From NCBI GenBank assembly GCA_050742535.1, contig JBOGIQ010000168.1:1-12451 (forward strand): a DNA stretch of 12,451 nucleotides. The letters run 5' to 3'. Position numbers and translations under genes: made by a program. The notes under the pieces were generated by a model, which saw nothing but the letters and a program-made list of their open reading frames with translations, ran no database searches and had not been told where the DNA came from. Shown piece after piece: positions 5,319-12,451 of this stretch; the first letter of the stretch is position 1, and every line of letters begins with the position of its first letter. This stretch comes from Gp6-AA40 sp050742535 (GTDB lineage: Bacteria > Acidobacteriota > Vicinamibacteria > Vicinamibacterales > UBA2999).

Positions 5319-8300
5319 GTGCGAATGGCGGTTGCAGGCGCTGTGGTCCTGCTGGTATCAGCGTCCAGTGTGGCCTACACACAAACACCGAACGGGACCA
5401 TCACCGGTACCGTTACTGATTCAACGAGAGCCGGCGTCGCAGGCGCAAGTGTCAGTCTCACGAATCTGCAAACGGGGCAGATGTGGCCCCTGAAAACGTC
5501 CGCCGAAGGTATCTACACAGCTGTCGCGCTGTTGCCTGGTGAGTACCGAGTGACAGTCGAAGTACCCAGCTTCAAGCGCGTCGAGCGCGATGTCATCGTC
5601 GAGGCTGGGACAACATCGACTGCCGATCTCGTCCTGGAGATTGGCGACGTCACCAGCGGCGTGACGGTGGCGGCCACGGTGCCGCTGCTGCATCGCGAGC
5701 ACCATCAGATCGGGGGTGTGGTCAAGCGGGAGCAGATCGAGAACGTTCCCCTGAACGGACGCAACTTTCTGGAGCTGGCGAAGCTCGAGCCGGGTGTGAT
5801 GAGTCCGGTCCGTGGAGCCGCCGGCAACCGCACCTTCATCGCAACGCTCGGCTCTGGCCTCCAGGCAATTCCGCGTGTCGGTTACACGCGGGTGACGGTT
5901 GACGGCGCCAGCATCAACGCGTTTGGAACGATCGGGACGTCGCTCCAGATTTCGCCAGACGTCGTCGAGGAGTTTCAACTCTCGACCGCCAGCTTCGATC
6001 TCGCGACCAGCTTGACGACGAACGGTTCCGTCAACGTTGTCACGCGATCGGGATCGAACGAGTATCGCGGGAGCGGGTTTGTCTTCTATCGCGATCACCA
6101 CCTTGCCGCGTATCCGGGCCTGCGTCGCGACGCCAGCAACCCGCACCCGTTCTTTCAGCGCCGCCAGTTTGGGGGCGTTCTTGGCGGGCCGATCAAAACC
6201 GGTCGCGCGTTCTTCATGAGTGCGTACGAACACAACGACCAGACGGGCGTCGCCACCGTGCAACCGGCTTCGGACTTCGCCGCAATCGGCGGCATTTTCG
6301 AATCGCCTCTCGCCGGCCATCTGTTGACTGCGCGCGTTGATGCTCGCGTGGCGTCACAGCACACGCTGATGGCGCGCTACACGCGTGACGCGAGTTCGTC
6401 GTTCGCACAGCCGGTCCCCGGTGTATTGCCGTCAGGGTGGACCGATCAGACCAATGATGCAGACCAGACCGTCGTCGCGATGACGGGAGTTCTGGGCTCG
6501 GCCATCGCATACGAGGCCCGTGTCTCCCATTTTCATTTGGCCTCAGATGCCGTAGCCCCGGACGCGAATCGATGTCGCGACTGTTTCGGGTGGGGTGCAC
6601 CGCGTATCAGCGTGTCCGGAGCCAATCTCACGTTCGGGCTATCCCCAAACGCCGCGGCGTTGGCCGCCCGACGGTATCAACTGACGGACAGCCTCACGTG
6701 GCAGCATGGCCGACACCGGTTTCGCACCGGCTTCGAGTGGGAACACTCGCGTATCTCGACTACCGCACTGGATGCCGACAGGCTGCAACTGACCCTGTGG
6801 TCACCACAGAGCGTCAGGCAAGCGAATCAGCTACCGGGCGGCGAACGAATTCCGCTGCCGCCGTCGTTCGCCACGGTCAACGATCTGCTGCAACTTCCGC
6901 TGCGCAACTACCAGTTGACCATCGGGCCAGGAGCGGCGCTTGAGAAGGATTTTCGTCCCTATCGAGTTCTCGATCTGTATCGCTTGTACGTCGCGGACAC
7001 CTGGCGGGCCACGTCGTCATTGACGGTAAACGCCGGACTTGGATGGTCGTACGAGCCGAACGCACTCAATCACGATCTGACCAAGCCGGCGCTCGTCGGC
7101 CCTCTCCTCGGGGAAGGCCGATTGAATGCGCCTCGCGCTCGCGCGGCGAATCTCTCGCCCGTGCTTGGCTTCGCATGGGCGCCAGACGCGAACACCGTCC
7201 TGCGGGGCGGGACCGCCCTGTACTTCGATCCCGCCGGCAGCACAAATTCGACAAATCTGGCCAACGAACGTTTCCTGCTTGCGCCGTTGGGCACAGGTCG
7301 GTTGACGGGCACTGGATCCGACATGCGGTGGAACGGCGTGCTGCTGAATCTGCAGCCCACAACTTTCACAGCGGCTCAGTTTCTCAGCAGCACATTGCCG
7401 GAGATTCGGGCCGAACTGGCCAAGGGACTCGATTCGTCGAATCGCGACAGTACGCTGAGAAACCTCAATCTGACGAAGGAGGGCAACAATCTCTACGATC
7501 CATCCTATGCGCCGCCGTCGGCATTGCATGTGACGCTCGGCGTGCAACGCGAACTCGGCAGTCAATTCGTGGTCAGCGCCGACGTCGTGTGGAAGCGATT
7601 TCGCCACACCTTCATCAACGGCATCGATTACAACCGGTACAACAGCGCAAGCGGTCCTGTCATCCGGCGGTGCGATGAGGACGAACGAAATGATAGCGAG
7701 GCCATGTGTTCAAACGGGCCTATCAGGTTTGATACGACGAGTGGACGAGCGCGATATGCCGGCCTGCTGCTGCGCGCCGAGAAGCGCATCCCCGGACGCG
7801 CCCAGTTTCTCGCGTCATATGCGCTCGGCAGCTATATCGGGAGCAATGGCACTGGCACCGGCACAGCCGAAATGGGCAGCGGCCGCGCCACAGGATTCCG
7901 CAACGACGACTGGTTCGCCAATTACGGTCCACTGCCGACAGACATCCGTCACATCCTCAATGTCTCAGGCTACGTCGGTCTCCCCTGGCGCTTTCAAGTT
8001 GCCTTCAATGTGTCGGCGAACAGCAGTCCGCCGTTCACCGCCTGGCTGGGGGATCTGGATCTCGACGGCGACGGCACGACAAACGATCTGTTGCCCGGCA
8101 CCACGGTGAATGCCTTCGGCCGAGGGCTCGACGAAGCGGATCTCTCGCGCCTCGTCGACGTCTACAATCAGACGACGGCAAGGCGCGTGACCTTACCCGC
8201 CGCATTCAGCTTCTTCGACAATTTCTTTACCCAGGACGTGCGGCTCACCCGCATGCTTGCATTCGGCCCCTCTGTTCGAGTCGCAGCGTTCGGTGAAGTG

Positions 8301-8450
8301 TTCAATCTCTTCAACACGGCAAACCTGATCGGATACAACGGAAACCTGCTCACTCCCGCCCTGTTTGGGCGACCTGACGCGCGCTTCACGCAGATCTTCG
8401 GCTCGGGCGGCCCACGCGCCTTTCAACTGGGCGCGCGCATAAGTTTCTAA
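5319..8450 (+). CDS. TonB-dependent receptor, Oar-like, with N-terminal carboxypeptidase-regulatory domain
   Basis: A 1043-residue outer-membrane receptor of the Oar/SusC-like group enlarged in Acidobacteriota. GTG 5319 is chosen for its ribosome-binding site; TTG 5277 would add 14 residues and ATG 5325 would remove two. A signal peptide (MRMAVAGAVVLLVSASSVA) is followed by a carboxypeptidase-regulatory-like beta-sandwich (GTITGTVTDSTRAGVAGASV to about residue 110), a plug domain (VKREQIENVPLNGRNFLELA) and a large beta barrel ending in a C-terminal Phe (LGARISF). Cys pairs at 419/422 (CRDC) and 785/797 probably sit in surface loops. An acidic loop at 912-923 (DLDLDGDGTTND) resembles an EF-hand calcium loop. 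It should import a TonB-energised substrate, perhaps a glycan or peptide, that cannot be named. No SusD partner or TonB gene is in the window. It ends 4 bp inside the convergent kinase gene. Confidence 0.93.
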   Translation: MRMAVAGAVVLLVSASSVAYTQTPNGTITGTVTDSTRAGVAGASVSLTNLQTGQMWPLKTSAEGIYTAVALLPGEYRVTVEVPSFKRVERDVIVEAGTTSTADLVLEIGDVTSGVTVAATVPLLHREHHQIGGVVKREQIENVPLNGRNFLELAKLEPGVMSPVRGAAGNRTFIATLGSGLQAIPRVGYTRVTVDGASINAFGTIGTSLQISPDVVEEFQLSTASFDLATSLTTNGSVNVVTRSGSNEYRGSGFVFYRDHHLAAYPGLRRDASNPHPFFQRRQFGGVLGGPIKTGRAFFMSAYEHNDQTGVATVQPASDFAAIGGIFESPLAGHLLTARVDARVASQHTLMARYTRDASSSFAQPVPGVLPSGWTDQTNDADQTVVAMTGVLGSAIAYEARVSHFHLASDAVAPDANRCRDCFGWGAPRISVSGANLTFGLSPNAAALAARRYQLTDSLTWQHGRHRFRTGFEWEHSRISTTALDADRLQLTLWSPQSVRQANQLPGGERIPLPPSFATVNDLLQLPLRNYQLTIGPGAALEKDFRPYRVLDLYRLYVADTWRATSSLTVNAGLGWSYEPNALNHDLTKPALVGPLLGEGRLNAPRARAANLSPVLGFAWAPDANTVLRGGTALYFDPAGSTNSTNLANERFLLAPLGTGRLTGTGSDMRWNGVLLNLQPTTFTAAQFLSSTLPEIRAELAKGLDSSNRDSTLRNLNLTKEGNNLYDPSYAPPSALHVTLGVQRELGSQFVVSADVVWKRFRHTFINGIDYNRYNSASGPVIRRCDEDERNDSEAMCSNGPIRFDTTSGRARYAGLLLRAEKRIPGRAQFLASYALGSYIGSNGTGTGTAEMGSGRATGFRNDDWFANYGPLPTDIRHILNVSGYVGLPWRFQVAFNVSANSSPPFTAWLGDLDLDGDGTTNDLLPGTTVNAFGRGLDEADLSRLVDVYNQTTARRVTLPAAFSFFDNFFTQDVRLTRMLAFGPSVRVAAFGEVFNLFNTANLIGYNGNLLTPALFGRPDARFTQIFGSGGPRAFQLGARISF

Positions 8451-10936
8451 GAGGAGGGGAGGCCGAGCCTCTGCCGAAGGGCGTTCATGCGCGGGTCCTT
8501 ACGAAGCGACGCCAGTTCGGGATAGGTGAGATACATGCCGACACGTGGATCTTGTTCGGCCGCCATGCGTTCGAGGGCCTCGAAGGCACGGTCCGTCTCG
8601 CCGAGGCCGGCGTGAATGAGAACCAGGCTGGCCGGAAAGTTTTGGCGTTGCGCGGCCAGCGCTCGAGCTTCGGCGTGCCGTCCGATGACAGCATAGGCGT
8701 AGCCGCGGAAGTTGTCGCTTCCACTTCCGAGCTGTTCGAACCTCTGGACCGCCTCAGCTCTGTCACCATCTTGAAACAACGCGCGCGCGAGGACCTGTCT
8801 GCTGTGATTGCGTCCGTCGTTGGCGGCGGCCGCCGACGGCACGATGCGCCGCCCTATCTCGATCGACTCCTCGTACAGACCTGCACTAACGAGCACGTGC
8901 GCTAACAGAGCCTGCACCTCGACTGACAACGGATCGCGACGGAGAGCGGTACGGACCTGGCTCACAGATTGGTCGACCTTCCCCTGCGGCCAGAGCGTGG
9001 ATCGGACGAAGTTCATACGAATCGACGAAAGGTTCCCGTTCAGCTCGACTGCGCGGCGGAACGCCGCCTCGGCCTGTGCCCACTTCCGGTCACGCGCCAG
9101 CACTACACCCATTGCGGCATGGGCCTCCGCTAGACGGGGATCCAGCTGCAGTGCGCGCTCGGCCGCAGGTTTCATCGCAGCAAAGGCTTCGACTGGGCGG
9201 ACAGCGGCATCGCCGCGATTGATCGACATCGCTGCCCAGGCGTCGGCGAGCCCGGCGTAGGCTGGCGCGAACGACGGATCCTTGTCGATGACCTGCTGAA
9301 ACAGATCGGCCGCAATCCTGCCTTGAGCCGGCTCCACCGGAGAACCGTGCGCTCTGGCTCTCAGATACAGTTCGTAGGCCTCGAGGTTGGTGTTGTAGCG
9401 CCGCTGACCACGCCCCAGCGTCAACCGTAGTTCGTTGACGATCGAGCGCGAGATCTCGTCCTGAATGGCAAAGACATCCTTCAACTGCCGATCAAAACTC
9501 TGCGCCCAGATCGGTACGTCGTCTTTAGCCCGGATCAGTTGCGCGTTGATCCGAAGGCGGCCGTCAGAAAGGAGTACGGAACCCTCCACCACGAGACCTG
9601 CGTGCAGCTGTTGGGCCACGTCACGGAGATTGCGCGGCTTGCCCTTGAACACAAATGACGACGTGCGTGACCGCACCTCGAGTCCATCAATGACCGAAAG
9701 ATTGCGGATGATCTCGTCGGTAAGGCCATCCACGAAGTGCTCGCCGCTCGGATCGGCACTCAGGTTGTGGAACGGCATGACGGCAATTGTCGGCGTCTCC
9801 GATCGAAACCAGCCTAGCGCAACCGCCACACTCGCCGAGACGATGACGACGGCGGCGGCGAGAGAGAGCCGGGAGTTTCGCCGGGTTGTTGCGCTGACCG
9901 AGGCGTCGGCCGCTCGCAGTGTGGTCAGTTCGGTGCGTAGAGCTGCCGGACTGGGGTAGCGATCGTCGGGATTTGGATCGAGCGCGCGATCCACCACACG
10001 GACGAACTCGCGAGGCAAATCCGGCCGCTCGAAGACGAGCGGCGTTCGCACTCCCGCCGCGTGGGCCTCGCGGATTTCTCGAACTGAGCTCCCTCGGACG
10101 GGGTAGGTGCCGGTCACGAGGTGATACAAGAGCACGCCGAGGCTGTAGACGTCGCTGGCAGAAGTACCTGGCCGACCGGCAAAGACTTCCGGCGCGATGC
10201 ACACGGGCGTACCGGCAAGATCGCGTGACTGGGGAATGACGGTCTCATCGAGCTCAAACCCCGCGCCGAAATCGGTCAATACGGTACGGCCGTCTGAACT
10301 GCACATCACGTTGTGAGTCTTGACGTCGCCGTGTACCAGTCCCGCTCCATGTACCGTGATCAGCGCGTCCGCCAGATCGATGCCGATGCCGATGACACGC
10401 TCGACGTCGAACGGCCCGCCTTCACGCAGTTCGTGCTCGAGCGTCTTGCCGTGGATGAACTCCATCCACACGCCCACCTGGCCATCGATACGTGCCGCGC
10501 CGTAGACCGTAACGACGTTTGGGTGACGGACCCGGGCGAGCAGTCGTCCTTCCTGAATCACCGTCGAGGCACGGGCATCGTCGTGATCGCTCCGCCGCAG
10601 CAGCTTGAGCGCCACCTCGCGGTCGAGTCGCGTATCCCAGGCTCGATAGACGTCGCCGAAACTTCCACGCCCGACGTGTTCGAGCAGACGCAGCGGTCCC
10701 CAGAACTCCGCCTGCTCACCGTCGACCGTGGGCGCTGGCTCGGAGACCGACGCGACGTCAGACAAACTCGATGAGGTGTCGACGAAGGGTCGCGCGATCT
10801 GCGCGATGAAGCGCAACTCTTCGAGCACACGCCGATCCTCTTCGCTGGCCGCCGATTGAGCGGCCGAGTCCCAGTCGACCGGCGCGCCGTCGGCCAGCGC
10901 CGCCGCGACATCGAGCACGGCAGGTCTAACGATCAC
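8447..10936 (-). CDS. Membrane Ser/Thr protein kinase with TolB-like and TPR sensor region
   Basis: An 829-residue Hanks-type kinase. Residues 1-50 form a helical N-terminal segment (DVAAALADGAPVDWDSAA, ERRVLEELR-like) found in sigma-linked kinases. The kinase domain (about 81-340) has GRGSFGDV (89-96), Lys111 in VALK, Glu129, HGDVKTHN with Asp204 and Asn209, DFG (222-224) and APE (248-250). HGD replaces HRD, so it is a non-RD kinase. One membrane helix follows (about 357-377), then a TolB/FlgO-like domain (TIAVMPFHNLSADPSGEHFVDGLTDEI, about 383-505) and TPR-like helical repeats to the end (for example AERALQLDPRLAEAHAAMGVVL). The membrane helix places the sensor part outside the cytoplasm. 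GTG 10936 overlaps the sigma gene by 11 bp, pointing to translational coupling. It probably phosphorylates the sigma factor or an associated protein. All catalytic residues are present. Confidence 0.95.
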   Translation of the reverse strand: MIVRPAVLDVAAALADGAPVDWDSAAQSAASEEDRRVLEELRFIAQIARPFVDTSSSLSDVASVSEPAPTVDGEQAEFWGPLRLLEHVGRGSFGDVYRAWDTRLDREVALKLLRRSDHDDARASTVIQEGRLLARVRHPNVVTVYGAARIDGQVGVWMEFIHGKTLEHELREGGPFDVERVIGIGIDLADALITVHGAGLVHGDVKTHNVMCSSDGRTVLTDFGAGFELDETVIPQSRDLAGTPVCIAPEVFAGRPGTSASDVYSLGVLLYHLVTGTYPVRGSSVREIREAHAAGVRTPLVFERPDLPREFVRVVDRALDPNPDDRYPSPAALRTELTTLRAADASVSATTRRNSRLSLAAAVVIVSASVAVALGWFRSETPTIAVMPFHNLSADPSGEHFVDGLTDEIIRNLSVIDGLEVRSRTSSFVFKGKPRNLRDVAQQLHAGLVVEGSVLLSDGRLRINAQLIRAKDDVPIWAQSFDRQLKDVFAIQDEISRSIVNELRLTLGRGQRRYNTNLEAYELYLRARAHGSPVEPAQGRIAADLFQQVIDKDPSFAPAYAGLADAWAAMSINRGDAAVRPVEAFAAMKPAAERALQLDPRLAEAHAAMGVVLARDRKWAQAEAAFRRAVELNGNLSSIRMNFVRSTLWPQGKVDQSVSQVRTALRRDPLSVEVQALLAHVLVSAGLYEESIEIGRRIVPSAAAANDGRNHSRQVLARALFQDGDRAEAVQRFEQLGSGSDNFRGYAYAVIGRHAEARALAAQRQNFPASLVLIHAGLGETDRAFEALERMAAEQDPRVGMYLTYPELASLRKDPRMNALRQRLGLPSS

Positions 10937-11504
10937 TCTTCAGTTCTTCCGCCAGGCGGACAAGGGCTCGAGCCGTCGCCATGCGCGCGGCGTTCCATGA
11001 CGGCTTATCGAGGGCATCGGCGATTTCTTCGTATGTCAATCCAAGCTCCAGCCGTGCGACGATGAGCTCGCGTTCATGTTCAGTGAGCCGTGCCAGCGCC
11101 GCATCGTAACGATCGAGCTGCTCCTGACGGATCGCCGCTTCGAGCGGTGACGTCTCGGTAGTGGCGATTTGCTCGTCGAGATCCTCGATCGCTGGCTTCC
11201 GGCCCTTGCGCCGGAATTCGTCCCGAATTCGGTTCAGCACGGCCTGGCGAAGGTACGCCTGCAGCGCACCCTCGCCTCGCGGCTCGAATGCTTCCACCCG
11301 CTTAAACGTCTGAATGACCGTTTCCTGCACAAGGTCCGATGTGTCGGCAATATCGCGGGCCCATCGAGGGAGCCGTCCGCTCGCCCATCGACGCAAGAGA
11401 GGAATATGGCGCGCAAATAGGCTGTCGAGCGCGTCGCGGCTGCCGCCCTTGGCACGAGCCAACAACACGGACGTCGTATCGACCTGATTGGCGTCGTCGC
11501 TCAC
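10926..11504 (-). CDS. ECF-like RNA polymerase sigma factor (kinase-linked)
   Basis: A 192-residue sigma-70 family protein. Region 2 spans about 26-100 (SLFARHIPLLRRWASGRL, then DLVQETVIQTFKRVEAFE at 57-74, and LRQAVLNRIRDEFRRKGRKP). Region 4 spans about 133-187 (YDAALARLTEHERELIVARL, then LGLTYEEIADALDKPSWNAA as the helix-turn-helix). There is no anti-sigma gene; instead a Ser/Thr kinase gene overlaps the 3' end, the arrangement of kinase-linked ECF groups, where phosphorylation or binding is thought to control the sigma factor. GTG 11504 is chosen over the GTG at 11573 because relatives begin near here and a promoter-like -35/-10 pair lies between the two. Residue tract SDDANQVDTTSVLLARAKGG begins the protein. 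It may direct the flanking envelope genes, or its own operon. Confidence 0.9.
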   Translation of the reverse strand: MSDDANQVDTTSVLLARAKGGSRDALDSLFARHIPLLRRWASGRLPRWARDIADTSDLVQETVIQTFKRVEAFEPRGEGALQAYLRQAVLNRIRDEFRRKGRKPAIEDLDEQIATTETSPLEAAIRQEQLDRYDAALARLTEHERELIVARLELGLTYEEIADALDKPSWNAARMATARALVRLAEELKSDR

Positions 11505-11536
11505 TGCCGGCCTGCCTGTCTCCGTTGGCGGCCCTG

Positions 11537-11565
11537 AGCATACTTCGCTGCCTGACGCGGCCCAA
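11537..11565 (-). promoter_or_regulatory. Candidate promoter of the sigma-kinase operon
   Basis: On the minus strand TTGGGC (11560-11565) and TATGCT (11537-11542) are separated by exactly 17 bp, a good fit to a housekeeping sigma-70 promoter. Transcription would start near 11530, giving a leader of about 26 nt before GTG 11504. It lies in the 117-bp divergent gap shared with the lipoprotein gene. No clear plus-strand promoter was found in the same gap. Confidence 0.45.
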
Positions 11566-11621
11566 GCGCACACATCCGAGGGGAATGTGCAGGTGCGACG
11601 GTTTCCATCGTTTCCCGGTAC

Positions 11622-12296
11622 ATGAGGATGTTCGGATTACTGTTGATCGGAGCGATGGCGGCCTGCGCCGTCGCCTGCCGTTCCGGGTCGCCGACCAGCC
11701 CGCCACCGCCCGTTGCTGACACTCACCTGGTATCGGGCGTCGTCTCCGAGACTGTCAACGGCGTTTCACGGCCGTTTGCGGGCCGTGGTGTCTACCTCTG
11801 GATTCAGACGTCGAGCGGCGGCTTCACACAGGCTGTCGCAACCGACGAGAGTGGCCGGTACATGGCAACCGTGCCGACGAGCCGCGTGTTCGCGTTTGCC
11901 TGGGACGCTCCCGAACTGCAGCAGCGTTGCCTTGCGAGTGCGACGGTCAACCGGGATACGACCATTGATGTCGAACTGATCCGGATCGACGGGTCGTCAG
12001 TCGACGGGTCGTCAGCGCCCCCGGCGGCAGCAAGCCCGTTGATTACCGGCTTCATCTACGAATCGACGCCACAGGGCCGAAAGCCCCTACGCGGCGTTCA
12101 TATCTCGGTTCAGGCGTCGTGGGATGTCTGGGTCGCGTACACGCAAACCGACGAGGCAGGCCGCTTCTTCCTTTGTCGCGTCAACGCGCCGGTGGAAATG
12201 GTGGCTTCTTCTGGGGAGCATGACGAATGGTGGCAGTCGATCCCCGGCACTACCGACATGGTCCTGGACATCGAACTCAAACGCCGGGAGAAGTAG
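11622..12296 (+). CDS. Lipoprotein with two carboxypeptidase-regulatory-like domains
   Basis: A 224-residue predicted lipoprotein. The N-terminus MRMFGLLLIGAMAACAVACRSG is a lipoprotein signal; Cys19 (AVAC) or Cys15 (MAAC) would be lipidated. A Pro/Ser-rich tether (PTSPPPPVADT) leads to a first beta-sandwich (HLVSGVVSETVNG to DVELIRID, about 35-121), a short linker, and a second (LITGFIYESTPQG to DIELKRREK, about 140-224). Both contain the GxV/I...G...V...TDE(S/A)GR(Y/F) pattern of carboxypeptidase-regulatory-like folds. The linker carries an exact tandem duplication of 15 bp. It is divergent from the sigma gene, and the next lipoprotein starts two bases after its stop. It is probably a cell-envelope binding or structural protein; no enzymatic motif is seen. 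ATG 11628 (two codons later) is an equally possible start. Confidence 0.8.
   Translation: MRMFGLLLIGAMAACAVACRSGSPTSPPPPVADTHLVSGVVSETVNGVSRPFAGRGVYLWIQTSSGGFTQAVATDESGRYMATVPTSRVFAFAWDAPELQQRCLASATVNRDTTIDVELIRIDGSSVDGSSAPPAAASPLITGFIYESTPQGRKPLRGVHISVQASWDVWVAYTQTDEAGRFFLCRVNAPVEMVASSGEHDEWWQSIPGTTDMVLDIELKRREK
11986..12015 (+). repeat. Exact 15-bp tandem duplication in the lipoprotein linker
   Basis: TCGACGGGTCGTCAG occurs twice back to back (11986-12000 and 12001-12015). Being a multiple of three, it keeps the frame and encodes a doubled DGSS unit between the two beta-sandwich domains. Confidence 0.9.
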
Positions 12297-12298
12297 AC

Positions 12299-12451
12299 AT
12301 GCGCTACCTAGTTGCGATCGTTACGCTGTGCTCCATCGCTTGCGCAGATAGCAAATCGCCGGTCCAACCGACACCGTCGCCCTCAGTCTCCGCGCAGTTC
12401 GCCTTTACTCTGCAAGGTCAGGTGGAAGACACAGCGCGACGGCCTCTGGAA
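12299..12451 (+). CDS. Second lipoprotein, N-terminal part (runs off the window)
   Basis: An open frame of 51 codons reaching the window edge without a stop. The N-terminus MRYLVAIVTLCSIACADSKS is a lipoprotein signal with Cys15 as the likely lipidated residue (SIAC). A Pro/Ser tether (SPVQPTPSPSVSAQ) follows, then FTLQGQVEDTARRPLE, the opening strand of another carboxypeptidase-regulatory-like domain. ATG 12299 lies two bases after the upstream lipoprotein stop, so the two are co-transcribed and probably arose by duplication. Its full length and any further domains are unseen. Confidence 0.7.
   Translation, partial: MRYLVAIVTLCSIACADSKSPVQPTPSPSVSAQFAFTLQGQVEDTARRPLE

Noticed and set aside
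5421..6320. 299-codon open frame on the minus strand inside the receptor gene
   Set aside because: The opposite strand encodes the well-conserved plug and barrel start of the receptor. The antisense product has no recognisable domain; it is a GC-driven shadow.

Overview
This is a moderately high-GC bacterial window that looks like an Acidobacteriota chromosome, probably Vicinamibacteria-like. That placement is an inference from gene content: an Oar-type TonB-dependent receptor with an N-terminal carboxypeptidase-regulatory domain, an ECF-like sigma factor overlapping a Ser/Thr kinase with a TolB-like/TPR sensor, and lipoproteins built of the same beta-sandwich modules. No rRNA or intact tRNA is present to confirm it.

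Layout. (1) 1-3240, plus strand: the 3' end of a GH15 (glucoamylase/trehalase-type) gene, then a complete P2A-type calcium-transporting ATPase 23 bp downstream, probably one transcript. (2) 3241-5276: an accessory patch. It holds an internally deleted IS481-type transposase that keeps a doubled 20-bp terminal motif, a 47-nt 3' half of a tRNA-Pro(GGG) gene on the minus strand, a two-gene unit (DUF6883-like and DUF4926-like), and a second, shorter copy of the same tRNA 3' end about 1.1 kb away in the same orientation. This looks like the scar of integration at a tRNA gene, with a small paired-gene cargo between the two att-like copies. (3) 5319-8450, plus: a large TonB-dependent outer-membrane receptor. 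(4) 8447-11504, minus: ECF-like sigma factor followed by a membrane Ser/Thr kinase, overlapping by 11 bp. The kinase and receptor genes converge and overlap by 4 bp. (5) 11622-end, plus: two tandem lipoprotein genes divergent from the sigma factor. The second is cut by the window edge.

How they may work together. The sigma/kinase pair sits between proteins of the outer membrane and envelope that share carboxypeptidase-regulatory-like domains. A plausible reading is an envelope signalling unit: the kinase senses outside the cytoplasm through its TolB/TPR part and controls the sigma factor, which may drive the flanking receptor and/or lipoprotein genes. This is inference from layout only. The most unusual part of the window is the tRNA-flanked DUF6883/DUF4926 segment.
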